Assembly: GCA_032878915.1 (NCBI GenBank) | Contig: JAVQMG010000126.1 | Span: 27,341,501-27,405,500 of the forward strand | Source: Castanopsis chinensis | Lineage: Eukaryota; Streptophyta; Magnoliopsida; Fagales; Fagaceae | Length of the DNA stretch: 64,000 nucleotides | Reading direction: 5' to 3' | Shown: in pieces, positions 44,149 to 56,294 of the stretch | Numbering within the stretch: position 1 is the stretch's first letter | Layout of the letters: the number at the start of each line of letters is the position of its first letter | Notes under the pieces: model-generated | The model's database searches: none | What the model was told of the DNA's origin: nothing | The model's input: only the letters and a program-made list of their open reading frames with translations | Made by a program: the position numbers and the translations under genes

Positions 44149-44291
44149 TGGTACATGATTTTAAACATTAATTTTTAGTTTTTAAACAACATTATATGTA
44201 TTTTCACACACTTTTTTATCTATACATATTTTCAAAAAAATCTTTTCAACTTCAAAACTGTTGTTTAAACGCACACACTAAACATACCCTC
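44149..44291. mobile_element. Short MITE related to 2822-2967
   Basis: GGGGTGTTTGGTACATG at the left and ACTAAACATACCC at the right are imperfect inverted repeats. The interior TTTTTAGTTTTTAAACAACA parallels the other copy. Confidence 0.6.
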
Positions 44292-45009
44292 ACAACCTAT
44301 TGAATAAAAAATATAACAAAAATTATTGGACAAAAGTTTTGCAGACAAATTTTCAGTTCTCACTCTCTTTAACGCAAAAGGCTATGATTAAGTGACTTGG
44401 TAGCCATGAACCTAAGCACAAGGAGGTTAGAAACTACTCTCTAGTGGAGCTTCTAGACAAACCCCATGCATAAAAATATGCACTCACAAAGTGATCACCA
44501 ATATCCATCTCATTGAGTGATGTTGAAAGCGTGCAGAGAATCTGTATTAATTCTTTAGCACATGTCAAGAGCTGATTTGCTCAATAAAAGGAAATCCAGT
44601 GCAACAAGAGAAATTCACTTTGACTTTTTCCATCCTTGAAGCAACTCCATACATTTAATTTGGCAAGCCCGTCCTCGTCCGACCTAGAGGGAGAGAGAGA
44701 GAAAGAGAGAGAGAGTAGAAATGACAAGTTTATAAGACATTTTCTTAGTTGAAATGAGTTAATGGGGTCAAATCAAATTGGTCACATCAGATGGAACAAA
44801 ATGGCCAGAGAGAGTAGTAGAGCTTTCGAAATCCGAACCTAACCAACCTTTGCCTTGCGTTGCATGCCATCATCAAATATTATCATGCATGTGATCACAG
44901 TTTTCAGATTTTGCCATTACGTTTACTTTCTTTCACTATCAAGTTGTATCAACTATCAACCCCATTTTATCATTTCACCATTTAACACTCTTTTCAGTAA
45001 CACTACTCT

Positions 45010-45040
<31 letters not shown>

Positions 45041-47235
45041 CCGTTTCAACTTCAATTCAAGCATCCAATGACTTTAAGAAATGTGTCAAGGAGAAGAGTA
45101 GTAAAGAGGACCCAAATGGAAAGTTAATGCGTGGGGTTCTTGAACTCATGGACAAGGCTCGCCCCCACAGTTACTGAACAAGAACAACTAGAGCTGAGCT
45201 AGCTAGAGCCTCATCACTCAGATTCCCCCACGAAAAGCCAAACCTTTCTCATCTCTCGATGGGATCGATGAGATTTCTTTATAGCAATGAACACGACTAT
45301 CTAAAAATTCTAATACATATATAGTTCGGTTAATAGATGTTTTTAAAACATTCATTAATAATTCATTTTAAAATTTTTTTTACCAGAAACTGAAAACACT
45401 TTTACTTCTTCGTACTTGAGTTCTATAGTGCAATACTATAGTCGCCACTTCAATTTTGATAATTACTCATATTACAGTTATAGCAAATGATTTATATAAA
45501 CTAATATGATTCATGACTGATTATGAATAATGTCCCTACTATAAAGACTTCTTTCTTCCTGGATTAACAATTAGGACTATCCAGGCCTTAATTAGCATCA
45601 CTCTTAGATGTTTAAAAAATGAGTAAATATTAGTTCAAATTTTATTATATGGGACTTATAAGCGGATGTGTCAACAATAATAATTATATAATAATATCAG
45701 TGTAATTTAGAAATGTATTTAGAGTTTTACTAATATATGCCTTTAGTGCAATGTTAGTAAACAATTTAAGAATTTTTTTTTTTTATGGGAAAGTGAAAAT
45801 GTGATAAATTTTTTAACAGGTTTTTTAATTTCTTATAAAAAGATTCTTAAAATGAATGATTCTTAAAAGGGCATATATTAACCTGACATATTTATTTATT
45901 AGTTTTTATAATGACCCCAATTATATTCATTGTTTGGTCAGTTTCGAATTTTTTTGTAGTATATTTGCATTAATTTTAACAACTTTCAAATAAAGTCTTA
46001 ACATTAATGAACGTTTCAACCAGGCATATAATTTATGAGAAAGATTGTAAGAAATTTAATGTTGGTATTATTGCTAAAGGGTCAAAACTCGAGATCCCGT
46101 GGGAATGAGATGGCGTGTATAGAGAAGAAAAGGGGGAGCAGAAAGAGGGCTATCCGATGAGTAGGGTGAGGGCAATGGAATTTCCATTTGGAGTAAGCTA
46201 CTGATTCAATTCACTGTATATATAGCTTCTGTTGTTGTTTAGTATGCAATTGTCTGTGCAGTATTTTCCAGCGAAATTTCTGAGATTGTTTTTTTTTTTT
46301 TGACAAATTCTTTGAGCACTTAGCTAGACTGTCGCCTAGATTAGGGCTACTTCTTCATCTTCTTCTTTTTTTAATGAAATAAATTAAGGCTACTTGATTC
46401 AACAAGGAGACAGAGAAAAAGAAGGGAGACATTGATATTCATTAGTCAAAAGGTCAAGTAATATTAAGATCTTACTAGAGTCGTGTAAGACAATTCTGGT
46501 ACCTACTTTCTTTTAAAACTTTGTTGTAGTATTAGCAAGCAGATCTGATTTTACCTTGGTCTGACTGCTGGTTTACATCTACCGACTAAGGTGAAGTGGT
46601 TTTGGAACTTGTTTAGTCCGTGCTTGCTAGCTCTTACAAATCAGCAAATAGAAGAAATCATTGTAGGGGTCCTTCTCAGTTCTCACAGGTGTCCCATAAA
46701 TTTGTCTTCCACGATGGAAGTGTAAACTGGTATTTGATAATAATGCAACTAACTGCGTATATGATACTTGATTGGAATATACAAAATGTCCGGGGATTGG
46801 CTGCAGCTCAATAGTGAAAATGGTATCTATGCTATTAGAAAAGATATACAGTAATTCTCTCTTTTGATGTTTTCTTTTTAATGTTAAAAAAAAAACCGTA
46901 TGAATAATTAACAATAAAATATGCAACGAAGACAAAAATAGTAGTAAAAAGAAATAAATGAAATATCCTACAGATTTTGCACATGATTTCTAATAGAATT
47001 CCTTTGTTGGTTAATATTTTTTTCTTATACTTTCTTTCTTCTTCTGTGCTTTTACATCTCACTTTAAGCCCCCTCCCCCCCAAAACAAAAAAAAAAAAAC
47101 CCTCCTTTTTTTTCCTTTTAGGAATGGATTGTCATTAATAAACTAGTACACAGTAACGTAAATAGGTTTGAGTCCAGTGGTTACACCGGCCACTATAGAT
47201 ATATAATATATCATAAAATAAAAATAAAAATGAAG
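44292..47235. other. Mostly gene-free stretch
   Basis: It has (GA)n runs at 44692-44713 and 45010-45036. Around 44820-45250 the base composition is richer and an unrecognised 19-codon ORF (MTLRNVSRRRVVKRTQMES, ATG at 45068) follows the GA run, as short ORFs do in 5' leaders. No downstream gene is visible to support it. A TGTATATATAGC TATA-like box is near 46216. The both-strand frames at 46620-46935 look incidental. Confidence 0.35.
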
Positions 47236-47345
47236 GAGACAATTTTAGCTTGACTATGAGCCAAAGAATTCGCATTTTGGTTAGCCTCCCTAAACATATG
47301 GGGGATCTTAATTTCTTCAGAGGAAACAGTGAAAGAGACACCTGC
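47236..47345 (-). mobile_element. Possible LINE RNase H fragment
   Basis: The minus strand encodes EEIKIPHMFREANQNANSLA, resembling the H.FREAN..AD.LA motif of plant LINE RNase H domains. It is too short to be certain. Confidence 0.35.
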
Positions 47346-47394
47346 AAATATTAATGAATGAAATTAAATAATGGTTAAATTTCATAAATTGTGC

Positions 47395-48405
47395 TAAGGT
47401 CATGTGTTTTTGGTATTGTCAAACCTTGCCAAATTATGTGTCTTTTATTGAGTTTTAATGTGTCTATTGTAATTGAAAACCAAGTTAAAGACCCAAAGTT
47501 TGCTCAAAAAAAGCTCAAGAAAAGTGTATTTTCAGCGCATTTTTAGCATGTACCTCGATAGTAGTCTTGATACCTCTTGATAGCAGTCTCAATACTATCT
47601 TGATATCTCTCGGTAGAAGCTCAACACCTACTGCCTCTTTGACATAAGCTTGATAACTCCTTAATACATTGAACTTTTTCACGTTGCTGATTTTTCCTTG
47701 ATTTGCAAAGCTCGATGTATCAAGGAGGTATTGAGCTTTGTGGATCAAGGAAAAATCAGTAACAAGAAAAAGCCCATAACTTATTTGTTTGAATTCCAAA
47801 TTGAGAGCTGTTTTGACCGGTATTTAAAGGATATTATAAGCCATCTATTAGAAGGCTTTTCAAAGAGAGAAACACTCTGTTTGTGCGGCTATAATTTTTT
47901 AACCAAGTTTTCTCTATTTCACCGAACCAAAAAGTCAAAGTAGATTTGAAGATTCCATTGGTAAAGAAGTTTAAGTCATAACAATTGGAGGTTCTTGAAG
48001 TCAATTGAAAGTTCCAATTGTGATTGTGGGTGGAGCATTTATAAATTAGATAGTTTAGAGGTTCTGAAGTGGTATAATATTTTTGCTGTAAGTTCATCTA
48101 TTAGGTTTATAGAGTCTAAGAACAAATGTTTTGTACTAGATTTGAAAGTTCTCTTTACTATAGTAGATTGCTTCTTGTAAAGGTTTCCCCCAAGTTTTTG
48201 TTGTTGTTGTGAAACTAGTTTATTTCATTGATTTTCCTAGATCATCATATATTGTCTTATTTACTATTTTGTTGTGCATAATTTTGATATGATATTGATG
48301 CTTGTTTGTTTGAACAAAGATTATTCATAATAGACTTAATTAAAAACTTAAATTTAAAACTTGTTAATTCTATTAACCGAGATCTAAATTTCTCAACAAA
48401 CTATT
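47395..48405 (+). mobile_element. Probable solo LTR remnant
   Basis: The left part repeats CTCGATAG/CTTGATA words, then a hairpin (47683-47763), then TTTGACCGGTATTTAAAGGA (TATA-like), a long leader-like region and an end near TTCTCAACA. I recall similar order in long copia-type LTRs of woody plants. TG/CA ends are plausible but I could not find matching 5-bp flanks, so boundaries and class are tentative. Short frames on both strands here look non-coding. Confidence 0.45.
47683..47763. repeat. Hairpin with 31-bp arms
   Basis: The arm at 47683-47713 (GTTGCTGATTTTTCCTTGAT...) and the arm at 47733-47763 are inverted repeats with four mismatches and a 19-base loop containing GATGTATCAAGGAGGTATT. 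Confidence 0.85.
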
Positions 48406-48409
48406 AAAA

Positions 48410-49400
48410 ATGGAGATCACCATTAGAGCATCTAGTACTTCAACCACCAAACGAATGAAACCCATAGAATGTGCATGGTATATGCCATCTTAATTAAGTT
48501 CCCACAGTTCAGTTGCCACCTTAGAAATTATACCTATGTGATCACGAATAAGCCATATGTATTAGACTTAACCTAATCAAAATCCAAAGAATGTTATTTA
48601 ATTTCCACGAGTGTCACCTATTTGATAGCCTTGGCCACCTGCCCTATAACTGCTAAAAATTTATGTCAATGTCATTTTCAACTTATAGCTTCATGTTTAA
48701 AACAAATTCACCATTATTATAAAACTTGATTAAAAATATAAGAAAATAACCTTCTCGGAGTGCGTATAAAAAGTGTAGTATAAGTACATAGGAGAGTAGA
48801 TATTTATATTGGATATGGAAAATAAAGAAGACAAAGGTTGTAGGGCACGAGAAAATTACGTAGCCCCCACCTGGTATGAAAAGAAGATCTCTCAGTAAAT
48901 CAATGCGGAAGCACAGCAACTTGTCTTCTACTCTCTCACTCTATGAGTATGACGACCGTATGAGCAAAGCTGAGAGACCTGAGGGTCGCTTATAATCGAC
49001 CCTTTTGTTTTACACTGACCTGTAAACATGTGATCATATATGATTGTGAAGAGGACTACCCATGTCACCAATCTCCCCCTATAAGTTTTGTTTTTTATCA
49101 CAAGTTTCAAAAGCAAAAAGGAAGTGCGATTTGACAGAAGAACCAGGGACGAGAGAAATGGGAGTACAATCAACATTGTGCCCATACGTCTACTGATTAG
49201 ATTTAGAGCTGATTTGCTATTAGGGTTTCAGCCAAATGAGACCAAAACAATAAAACAAAAGGCTTAAATTCATGCTTAATGATGTATTTTGCGCTTAAAA
49301 ATATAATAATGCTATTTACAAGAAGGTTCATCTGATTGATTACTTCATTGAATTATAATAATCGTCATGTATTTAGTTTTCAAAATTAACAACGTAGATG
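48410..49400. other. Gene-free stretch
   Basis: No recognised gene or repeat. Several short minus-strand frames (48683-49185) are hydrophobic, A/T-driven and unsupported. Confidence 0.4.
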
Positions 49401-49409
49401 CGAATCTTC

Positions 49410-49427
49410 AGGAAGAAATCTATATAA

Positions 49428-49460
<33 letters not shown>

Positions 49461-49995
49461 CACTTTAAAAAGCTTAGTATTATTTTGGGGTAACTAAATA
49501 GTTGATGAGGGGACAATGTGAGTGGGTGAATAAGAATTAACAGATGAAACCACCGAAGGACAAGATTGCGGTTGATTGAAAGGGATTCTCTTTATAAGCT
49601 AATGGTTCAATTGTGAAAAGGAGACAAGAGACCAACTCTGTAACTTGGGTTGACCTGGTTGGACTTACTTAAGGAGGTTTAATGGTTAAGTTAGATAAAT
49701 AGGATCTCTAATACTAAGAACAGCAATGTAGATAAAACTTTAAGCAAAGTTCTATATAAAACTATATATAACACTTCAAAAATTTTAGTATTATTTAGGT
49801 GTAACTAAATAGTTGATGATTATTTAGGGGACAATGAGTGGGGTGAATATGAGCTAACAAATGAAATCAGAGGAGGAAAAAACTAGGGTTGATCGAACAT
49901 GATTCTCTTGGATAAGCCAATGGTTCTTTTGTGAAAGGAGACTAGAGACCAACTTTGCAACTTGGGTCAACCTGGTTGGGCTGGCCTAAGGAACT
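49410..49995. repeat. Diverged tandem duplication, 2 x about 250 bp
   Basis: Both halves carry TTAGTATTATTT, GTAACTAAATAGTTGATGA, GGGGACAATG, a GATTCTCTT block, CCAATGGTT or CTAATGGTT, AGAGACCAACT, AACTTGGGT and ACCTGGTTGG in order, offset by about 310 bp. A (TA)n run (49432-49459) lies in the first copy. Confidence 0.8.
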
Positions 49996-50014
49996 TTGCC
50001 TTTGCTTTTGTATT

Positions 50015-50123
50015 GAGACGTGTCATCCCAGATTGTGGACATCCTATCAGCTAACCTATGGAATCCATTCCAAGCCCTCTAAAAATCCTGATAGGACATC
50101 CTAGATTCAAGATGGCATGTCTC
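50015..50123. mobile_element. Fold-back element with 36-bp arms
   Basis: GAGACGTGTCATCCCAGATT...CCTATCAG (50015-50050) is inverted at 50088-50123, with a 37-base loop. Mismatches are scattered. Likely a small MITE or a hairpin remnant. Confidence 0.65.
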
Positions 50124-50129
50124 GAGCTG

Positions 50130-52866
50130 TAACCAAGGGACGAGTTTAATCACATTAAAAATGCAACTAAAGGTGGGCAAGATACAATATATACTAATGC
50201 AAAATAGGACTACCAACTACCAAGGTCCTAAGGGTTCTCTTCTTAAAGAAATTTTTATGGTTCAATCTTGATATTTATCTCGATATCAATCCCAATTTGT
50301 TGGTGAAGTTGAACTTGTCATTGCCGGTTATGGGATTGATCTAGGAGATTACAAAGGGCGGTTGGAGGTAATGGGGTCAAGTCGCCTTGCCCAATCAAGG
50401 ACCGACTATAGTAGTGTCCTCTGCACACATTATGGTCTATTTTGTTAGGTTTGAATAGATCTTCGGCTCGATAATTCAAAAGCCTTTATCTTAAAGCCCA
50501 AGCCCACCATTTTATCTAGTATATATGAGTCCCTACAAACACTTTAATGGATATAATGATGTTATTTGATGAATGCTCATAAATATATTTAGATATAATT
50601 CATATGCATTAATAAATCTACTTACACAATAGCCTTCATGATTTTTTTTCATAATAGTTGAGTTGGTAGGCCGTAGGTGTGAAAGTGATGTTATATCAAT
50701 AATAATTTGTCATATGACCAAGTTGTGAAAAAAATTATGAAATTTTTATGTATCTCAAGTATTACTCTTCATGTCACATTTAATTTGAAAGAGATCAAAT
50801 CCATCACTAGCATTAGTCTTCATAACAAGCATTGGTGTGCCAAGTTGAAAGAGCCATTTAACAGGTCCAGATTACATGGTTCTCTATCTCTCAAGTCTGT
50901 CTCTGATAATACATTATAGAACAAAAAGTCTGTTTGTGAGGAGGGTGTGATCAAATTTGGCGCTATAAGCCTATAAGGGAAGAGCCATATATTTTTGTCT
51001 CAGTGATGTAGGTCTTATTCTGATTATGTACACAGTAGTTTCTTTCTTGGTCTAGTTCTCTGCTAGCTAGTATTTAATGTATTGGTTTGGAAGTAACTGT
51101 AATTTTGTCAACGAATAGGTTAGCCTCTTTCACATTCTTGCTAAGGTATATCTTGGATTGTTAGTTGGTATGTCATGTAATTATCACCATTTTTGGCTCA
51201 CTGGAAAAGCCAATAAGCTGTATGGCATTGCCGGCCAACCCTGAGGTGGGACTCGATCTTAAATTCGCTCTCTTGAGAATTGGGATAGAAACCAGATACC
51301 ATCTTGTTCTCTCTCTCATCCTCCCAATAAAGTGATGCTCTCAAGTCTCAAGCCCCATCCCATGAACCAATTAAACCAACACAAAGATACAGTTAAAAGA
51401 ACCTCAGGCGTCAGCAACCAGAGTTTCCTTCTTTGTTTTTTGTTTTGGTGTTTACTAAACCAAAAACTTTTAAATGGTGTCCCAAGAACCTATTAGGCCA
51501 TTCCCAAGTTTCTTTTTGATGTTTCAATTGATTGGCTCAAAACTAGCCTCCTCTTTGGATATAGCCTAGTCCTAGATAAAAATTAAAAAAAAAAAAAAAA
51601 AAAAGCATATTGCATATCAAAGATTCAAAATTATATCAAAATTTTTCAAGCGATAAGTTTTCCCTTAACAAACTGCAATATCGTAATTAGTTCAAAACCT
51701 TAATTAATTCAAATTCAAAGGTCACGAGTAGAAGAGACTTATTCACAAAATATTGCAACCTTATAGCAATTGAACAAGAAAAGAAAAAGGAGATCATGGT
51801 TTGTTAAGGCTTATCAAAGAGACCATTACAGAGATTGTTTAGTAGCTAAAAAGGGTCTATATTTACGTGCCACACCACACCATTACATGGTGATCAAGTA
51901 ATTAAAAATATCTGAGAAGAGAAGTAGATTGTACGAGGAGGATGTGTCTCTGAGTGGGGAACTGTGGCCAATAGGAAATATATATTAATTATCTCCATAT
52001 AGCTCCACTTCTCCGTGTTCAACGCTTGTCCCGTTGTTCCTCTCTCTTGTCCGTACATTTGCAGCCACATCAATGTCACATCAAGCTTCTCCTCTCTCTC
52101 TCTCGCTCTCTCTCTCTGTCTTGGGGGTTTGTCTTTTAAGTTTTTTCTGATTTAACTGTGAAGAAACCAAAATGGCCTTTGAAGAACCTTCTGAACTAGC
52201 ACTGTTAACCTTGAGGTCACATTATGAAATTAAAAAAAGGCACTGGACAACCCCTTGACTCCACTAAATTTACTTTACCTTCTCAATGAATTTGAAGGGG
52301 ACAAGTATTTTTCTGATTCTTGGCTTCTACCTCTAGCACTGCTACTGTTTATATGTGTCAGCATGTGCATGTATTTGGCTCGTGGGTATTGCGATACGGT
52401 CAATTTTCATATAGAATTATAAAGCCAATATCACAACATTTTCTCTCACCGTTAGCATGGTCTGTTCTGATTGAGTAACATCATTTTTTTTTCATGTAGA
52501 TACACACCATACACTACTATAAGTTGCGTCTATGCAGTCACATTTTTCTCATTTCTCTTTCTATATAGGGGATTTACGTAATTTATCAAAGTCTAGAAGA
52601 ACGTACGGGGATCAATGTGACAGGTGCATTTTAGTGTATAGTGAAAATTATCTAGCCATGACATATCTCTTCAACTTTTACATAGCACTTTGTGACAATA
52701 CGCAGGCTTTTTTTTTTTTTTTGGAGAGATAGCTTGAGTTTTCTAATAAACTTCAATATTTAGAAAAAAACCTAGTACCTCTCCTTGAATTTAATTAGAA
52801 AAAATAGATGGCCCTCTCTTGGAAACTAATGCGTACATTTAAAAAAAAATATATAAAAATGAGCTC

Positions 52867-52898
<32 letters not shown>

Positions 52899-53800
52899 AA
52901 TAGATGTTGTAATAAGTTATTCTTATCTGTGGCAACGTGTTACAGCGCACATTATTTTTTTATTCTATATTATGCTTTTAAAGTCCGAATGATAGAGTTT
53001 TTTTTACCCCTCTAAAAAGGCAAATAAAAGTCGTTTTGATTAATAAGGCCCCCAATTATTCACTAAACAATTGGTAGATTATAAACAAGGAGGTTCTTAT
53101 GAAAATAAAAACATAATCACCATTTGCAAGCGCATAAAGTGCCCAAGTCTTCAACGACAGAGAGAATTAATGGCATTTGTTAGTTAAGAAAAGGATTGTA
53201 CGGATCACAATATTGTGTCAAAGGGTAAAAACTAGTTCGCACGTTATTATACACATTCTCATACTCACTAAAATTACATAAAAATTGTGAGTGTGTTTAT
53301 GATAAGTTGTCAAGCACGTATATTATTCAGTGATGCCCCAACATGTATTCGTAAAAGGTGAGTTTTTTTAGATAGATAAATAGTGAAGGAGGGAGAAATA
53401 GGTTTTAAAATAAGAGACCTGGGACACTATTATTACTAGATTATGACTTTTTTTTTTAGATAATTTCAGCCATAAAGGCCGTCATTATTACTAGATTATA
53501 GAATAACAAAATTTCATTTATAATGAAGATTTTTATTTTTATTTTTATTTTTTTGAGGAATCATTTATAATGAAGACAAATAAAGTATAAAAGAAATTAA
53601 AATTAGTAACTGCCAATTAAGTATGATTGGACCGTGTGAGATATGCGTAAATAAACTATCTTAATTAATCAAAGAGATATATTTCCTCAAAAAAAAAAAA
53701 AATCATAGAGGTAAACTTTTGGGTTCCATTTAGCACAACTAATGAACCATTTGTTTTGTTTGTAATTATTTCTCAAAAAAAAAAAAAAATATTTGTATGT
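50130..53800. other. Gene-free stretch
   Basis: It contains a poly-A run (51585-51604), a CT-rich microsatellite (52093-52119) next to a promoter-like patch with GGCCAATAGG (51966-51975), poly-T (52709-52722) and A-runs near 52870 and 53690. No gene recognised. Confidence 0.4.
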
Positions 53801-53815
53801 TAAATAAAAGATTTA

Positions 53816-54320
53816 GGGCCCGTTTGGTTTAAAATTTATCATCACTCAATTTTTATCACTCAATTTGCATCACTCAATTCTCATCACTCATTACTCATCA
53901 CTCATTACTTAAAATACTTCAATTCCCAAAACGCCCTGTTTGGCCACTTAACTTATACCAATTTTCAACTTAAAAAAGGTGCGCTGGGTTTCACCAAAAA
54001 AAAAAAAAAAATCAGAGAATTGTCAAACATTGCTGCTGGGTTTCATGGAAGGAAAAAAAAAAAATTGTTTGTCAAGCATTGCGGCTGGAAGGTTGATTTA
54101 ATTACAAAAATGCCATTGAAAACTGAGTTTTGGAAACTGAAAACATCTAAAATGTGTTTTTTTCAATTTCCATGACTCAAAAATTAGAGAATTGAGTAAT
54201 GGAAACAAGGGGTGAAAACTAAGCCAAACAAAAAATTTTATGTGGGCCCCATGTGTTTTGATAACTCAGTTATAAGTTTTGGATCATATCACTCAAAACT
54301 CCCCTAAACCAAACAGTTCC
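53816..54320. mobile_element. PIF/Harbinger-type MITE (505 bp) with ATCACTCA repeats
   Basis: The left end is GGGCCCGTTTGGTTTA. The right end reverse-complements to GGAACTGTTTGGTTTA. TTA flanks both ends (53813-53815, 54321-54323). The left subterminal region holds at least six ATCACTCA words in 70 bp, and the right one holds GAGTGATATG, so the array is echoed in inverse orientation. Confidence 0.75.
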
Positions 54321-54323
54321 TTA

Positions 54324-55440
54324 GACTTTGAATCTCGACTACACAAAAAAAAAAAAAAAAACCTAATCAATATCTTGACTTGATAATAAATTTCAATTAT
54401 TATAGGGTAAATATCGTAAATTAAAATTCTATGTAGGAACTTGCTTGAGTTCCAAATAGAGTTATAAACTTTATAAAGATTATAAACTGTCATGTTGCAG
54501 TAATACTGGGCTTCAAATCACCGTATTACAAATGAGCATCAAGAAAATTAAGAAATTAATGACCTTATAGAAGATGGAAGGTAGGAAAATCATTGCCATG
54601 GACACAATGGGGGTGAATTACAAGTGTTACATAAAATCAAAAAAACTTTAAGTACATTACATAACATTAATTGTCGTTTACAGGAACAAACCTATCCCAA
54701 TAGAGATTAGTCTAGATCGATCCAAAGGTAGATTATTATAGAAAAAGGAGAATTCAAATGCAGTGGGGTAGGTTGTGTCAATTTAATATAAGAAATAAAG
54801 ACAGCTATATGTACCATATAAGTTAATAAGACTAAAGAATGATTAGGAATAAAGATTAAAAAAAAAAAAAAGGAATAAAGATCAAAACTTTAAAATAAAC
54901 CACAGGAGGCCATAAACTAGCAAAGGGTAGTCTTAAAATTAAAACTTAGAAAGCATCCAAAAGTGGCAAAGGAGGGCGTCAAAAAACACAAGGGAGTTGA
55001 AACCCTAAATGGGAGAGAGTGGGGGGACACCCCCTTGTTATGTGGCTGAGTCAGGATCAGGGTCAGGGTCAGGGGTCACAAGGCCCTGTCAATTTCCACC
55101 GCCCCCACTTGAAAATGCTTGTGGAGGACGCAAACACAAGCAAAGATATTAGAGACACTATTTATAGACCATTACTGGGTAAGTTTTCAAATTTCGTTTT
55201 ACCAACATTTACTCCTAGAGAGATTGGATATGTATGCCTAGAATTTATTCTATTGACATCTGTGGAGGAGGGACTGAGTCAGAGAGGATTAAAGTTTTTG
55301 GTAAATTTGGTAGCTAGGATTACGATGGATAACTGTTGTGAGCAGTGGACACAGCCATTTCTCTCTCTCTCCCTTTCACTTTCACTCTGTCTGACAAATC
55401 TGTGAGACACCAAACAGTCCTTTCTCTTATTCAATACTCC
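54324..55440. other. Upstream region of MIR172, no gene
   Basis: A-runs at 54343-54361 and 54857-54871. A G/C-richer patch at 55010-55140 includes the repeat (CAGGGT)n at 55051-55080. The plus-strand frame at 55019-55405 has no family features and ends in a CT-repeat; I regard it as non-coding, possibly distal promoter of MIR172. Confidence 0.4.
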
Positions 55441-55466
55441 TACCTTCTCTTCCTTCACTGAAGCTT

Positions 55467-55474
55467 TATATATT
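55467..55474 (+). promoter_or_regulatory. TATA box of the MIR172 transcript
   Basis: GCTTTATATATTTATACCC is a strong TATA context. It predicts a start near 55500 in a CT-rich stretch, about 330 bases upstream of the hairpin, a usual distance for plant pri-miRNAs. Confidence 0.65.
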
Positions 55475-55828
55475 TATACCCTACCACCTCTCTTCATCCC
55501 TCAGTTCTCCATCTCATGCCTCTCTCCCCCCCTTTCTTCTGAGCTTTTTTTCTTTACCTAGTCTTTTAAACTTTTCTTCTTGTATGCATACAAGAGTTTT
55601 TATTTTTTGAAATACCGAGTGGGTCTTACATTAAAATCTTAGACCTAAACATGGGTATGAACTTTTTTGATGCATTATTTTTTATGTTTCTTTGCTTTTC
55701 ATTCATGGGATCAGATTTTAGGGTTAGGGTTAGGGTTCTTTTCCTTTCCTTTCCATTCCATTCTATCTCTTGCATGGACTGAGAATGACAAAGTAGATCT
55801 TAAAGACAAACAGTCACTGTTTGCGGAT

Positions 55829-55849
55829 GGAGCATCATCAAGATTCACA
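55829..55849 (+). ncRNA. miR172* (passenger strand)
   Basis: 21 nt on the 5' arm starting GGAGCATCATC and ending ATTCACA, positioned with 2-nt offset against the mature strand. Confidence 0.85.
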
Positions 55850-55921
55850 AACTTTTTGAGGGCTTTGTGGGGTGTGGTCACCTAGCTTTCTCCACAGTCC
55901 ACTCCAAATGGCCTTTGAATG

Positions 55922-55942
55922 GGAATCTTGATGATGCTGCAG
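55922..55942 (+). ncRNA. Mature miR172
   Basis: 21 nt on the 3' arm, beginning GGAATC and ending GCTGCAG. The G start and CAG end define the isoform class. Target AP2-like mRNAs carry the complementary CTGCAGCATCATCA site. Confidence 0.95.
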
Positions 55943-56033
55943 CGGCAATAAATGGCTAATACTTTTATAACAGGTTACTACTGAAGACCGGTCTCATAAT
56001 TAAGGTACCAACAGTACTGGTGAAGGTAAACCA

Positions 56034-56294
56034 TCTATTTTATATTTCATAGAATTTTTTATTCATGGATAAAAACCACTAATTTTGATAGTTTAAACTG
56101 CAGCTTCTGCTGTTAGTGGCTAAACTTTTTGCTGGTAAAGTAAACAATCTCTTTTTGTTTAAACAAAGAACCCTATTTTATGTTTTATAGAAGTTTCATT
56201 CACGGATTAAAAACCACTAATTTTGACGGTTGCAACTGCAGCTTTTGTTGCTATTGGCTATATATTTTAGTCCATCACATGCTGGTAAGGTTAA
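56034..56294 (+). repeat. Tandem duplication downstream of the MIR172 hairpin (period 139)
   Basis: CTATTTTATATTTCATAGAA...AAAAACCACTAATTTTGA...ACTGCAGCTTCTGCTGTTAG...GCTGGTAAAGT (from 56034) is repeated from 56173 with moderate divergence. The units contain no miR172-like stem. Confidence 0.8.

Larger units (their letters stand above)
55816..55955 (+). ncRNA. MIR172: MIR172 precursor hairpin
   Basis: The 3' arm carries GAATCTTGATGATGCTGCAG (55923-55942), preceded by G at 55922: the complete 21-nt miR172. The 5' arm at 55829-55849 contains AGCATCATCAAGATTC, the known star strand. Bases 55831-55846 pair perfectly with 55923-55938, and the two 21-mers would leave 2-nt 3' overhangs, as DCL1 products do. 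Pairing extends outward (TTGC...GCAA) and into the 72-base loop region (TTTGTGGGG with CTCCAAA). miR172 represses AP2-class transcription factors (AP2, TOE, SMZ/SNZ types) by cleavage and translational block, promoting adult phase, flowering and floral patterning; it is itself activated by SPL factors. The mature sequence is intact, so the locus is probably functional. Confidence 0.96.

Noticed and set aside
46620..46935. Overlapping ORFs on both strands
   Set aside because: Neither shows family motifs; each is about as long as expected by chance in this composition.
55019..55405. Plus-strand ORF of 128 codons upstream of MIR172
   Set aside because: Begins in a CAGGGT repeat and ends in a CT microsatellite; no domain, and the position fits promoter DNA.
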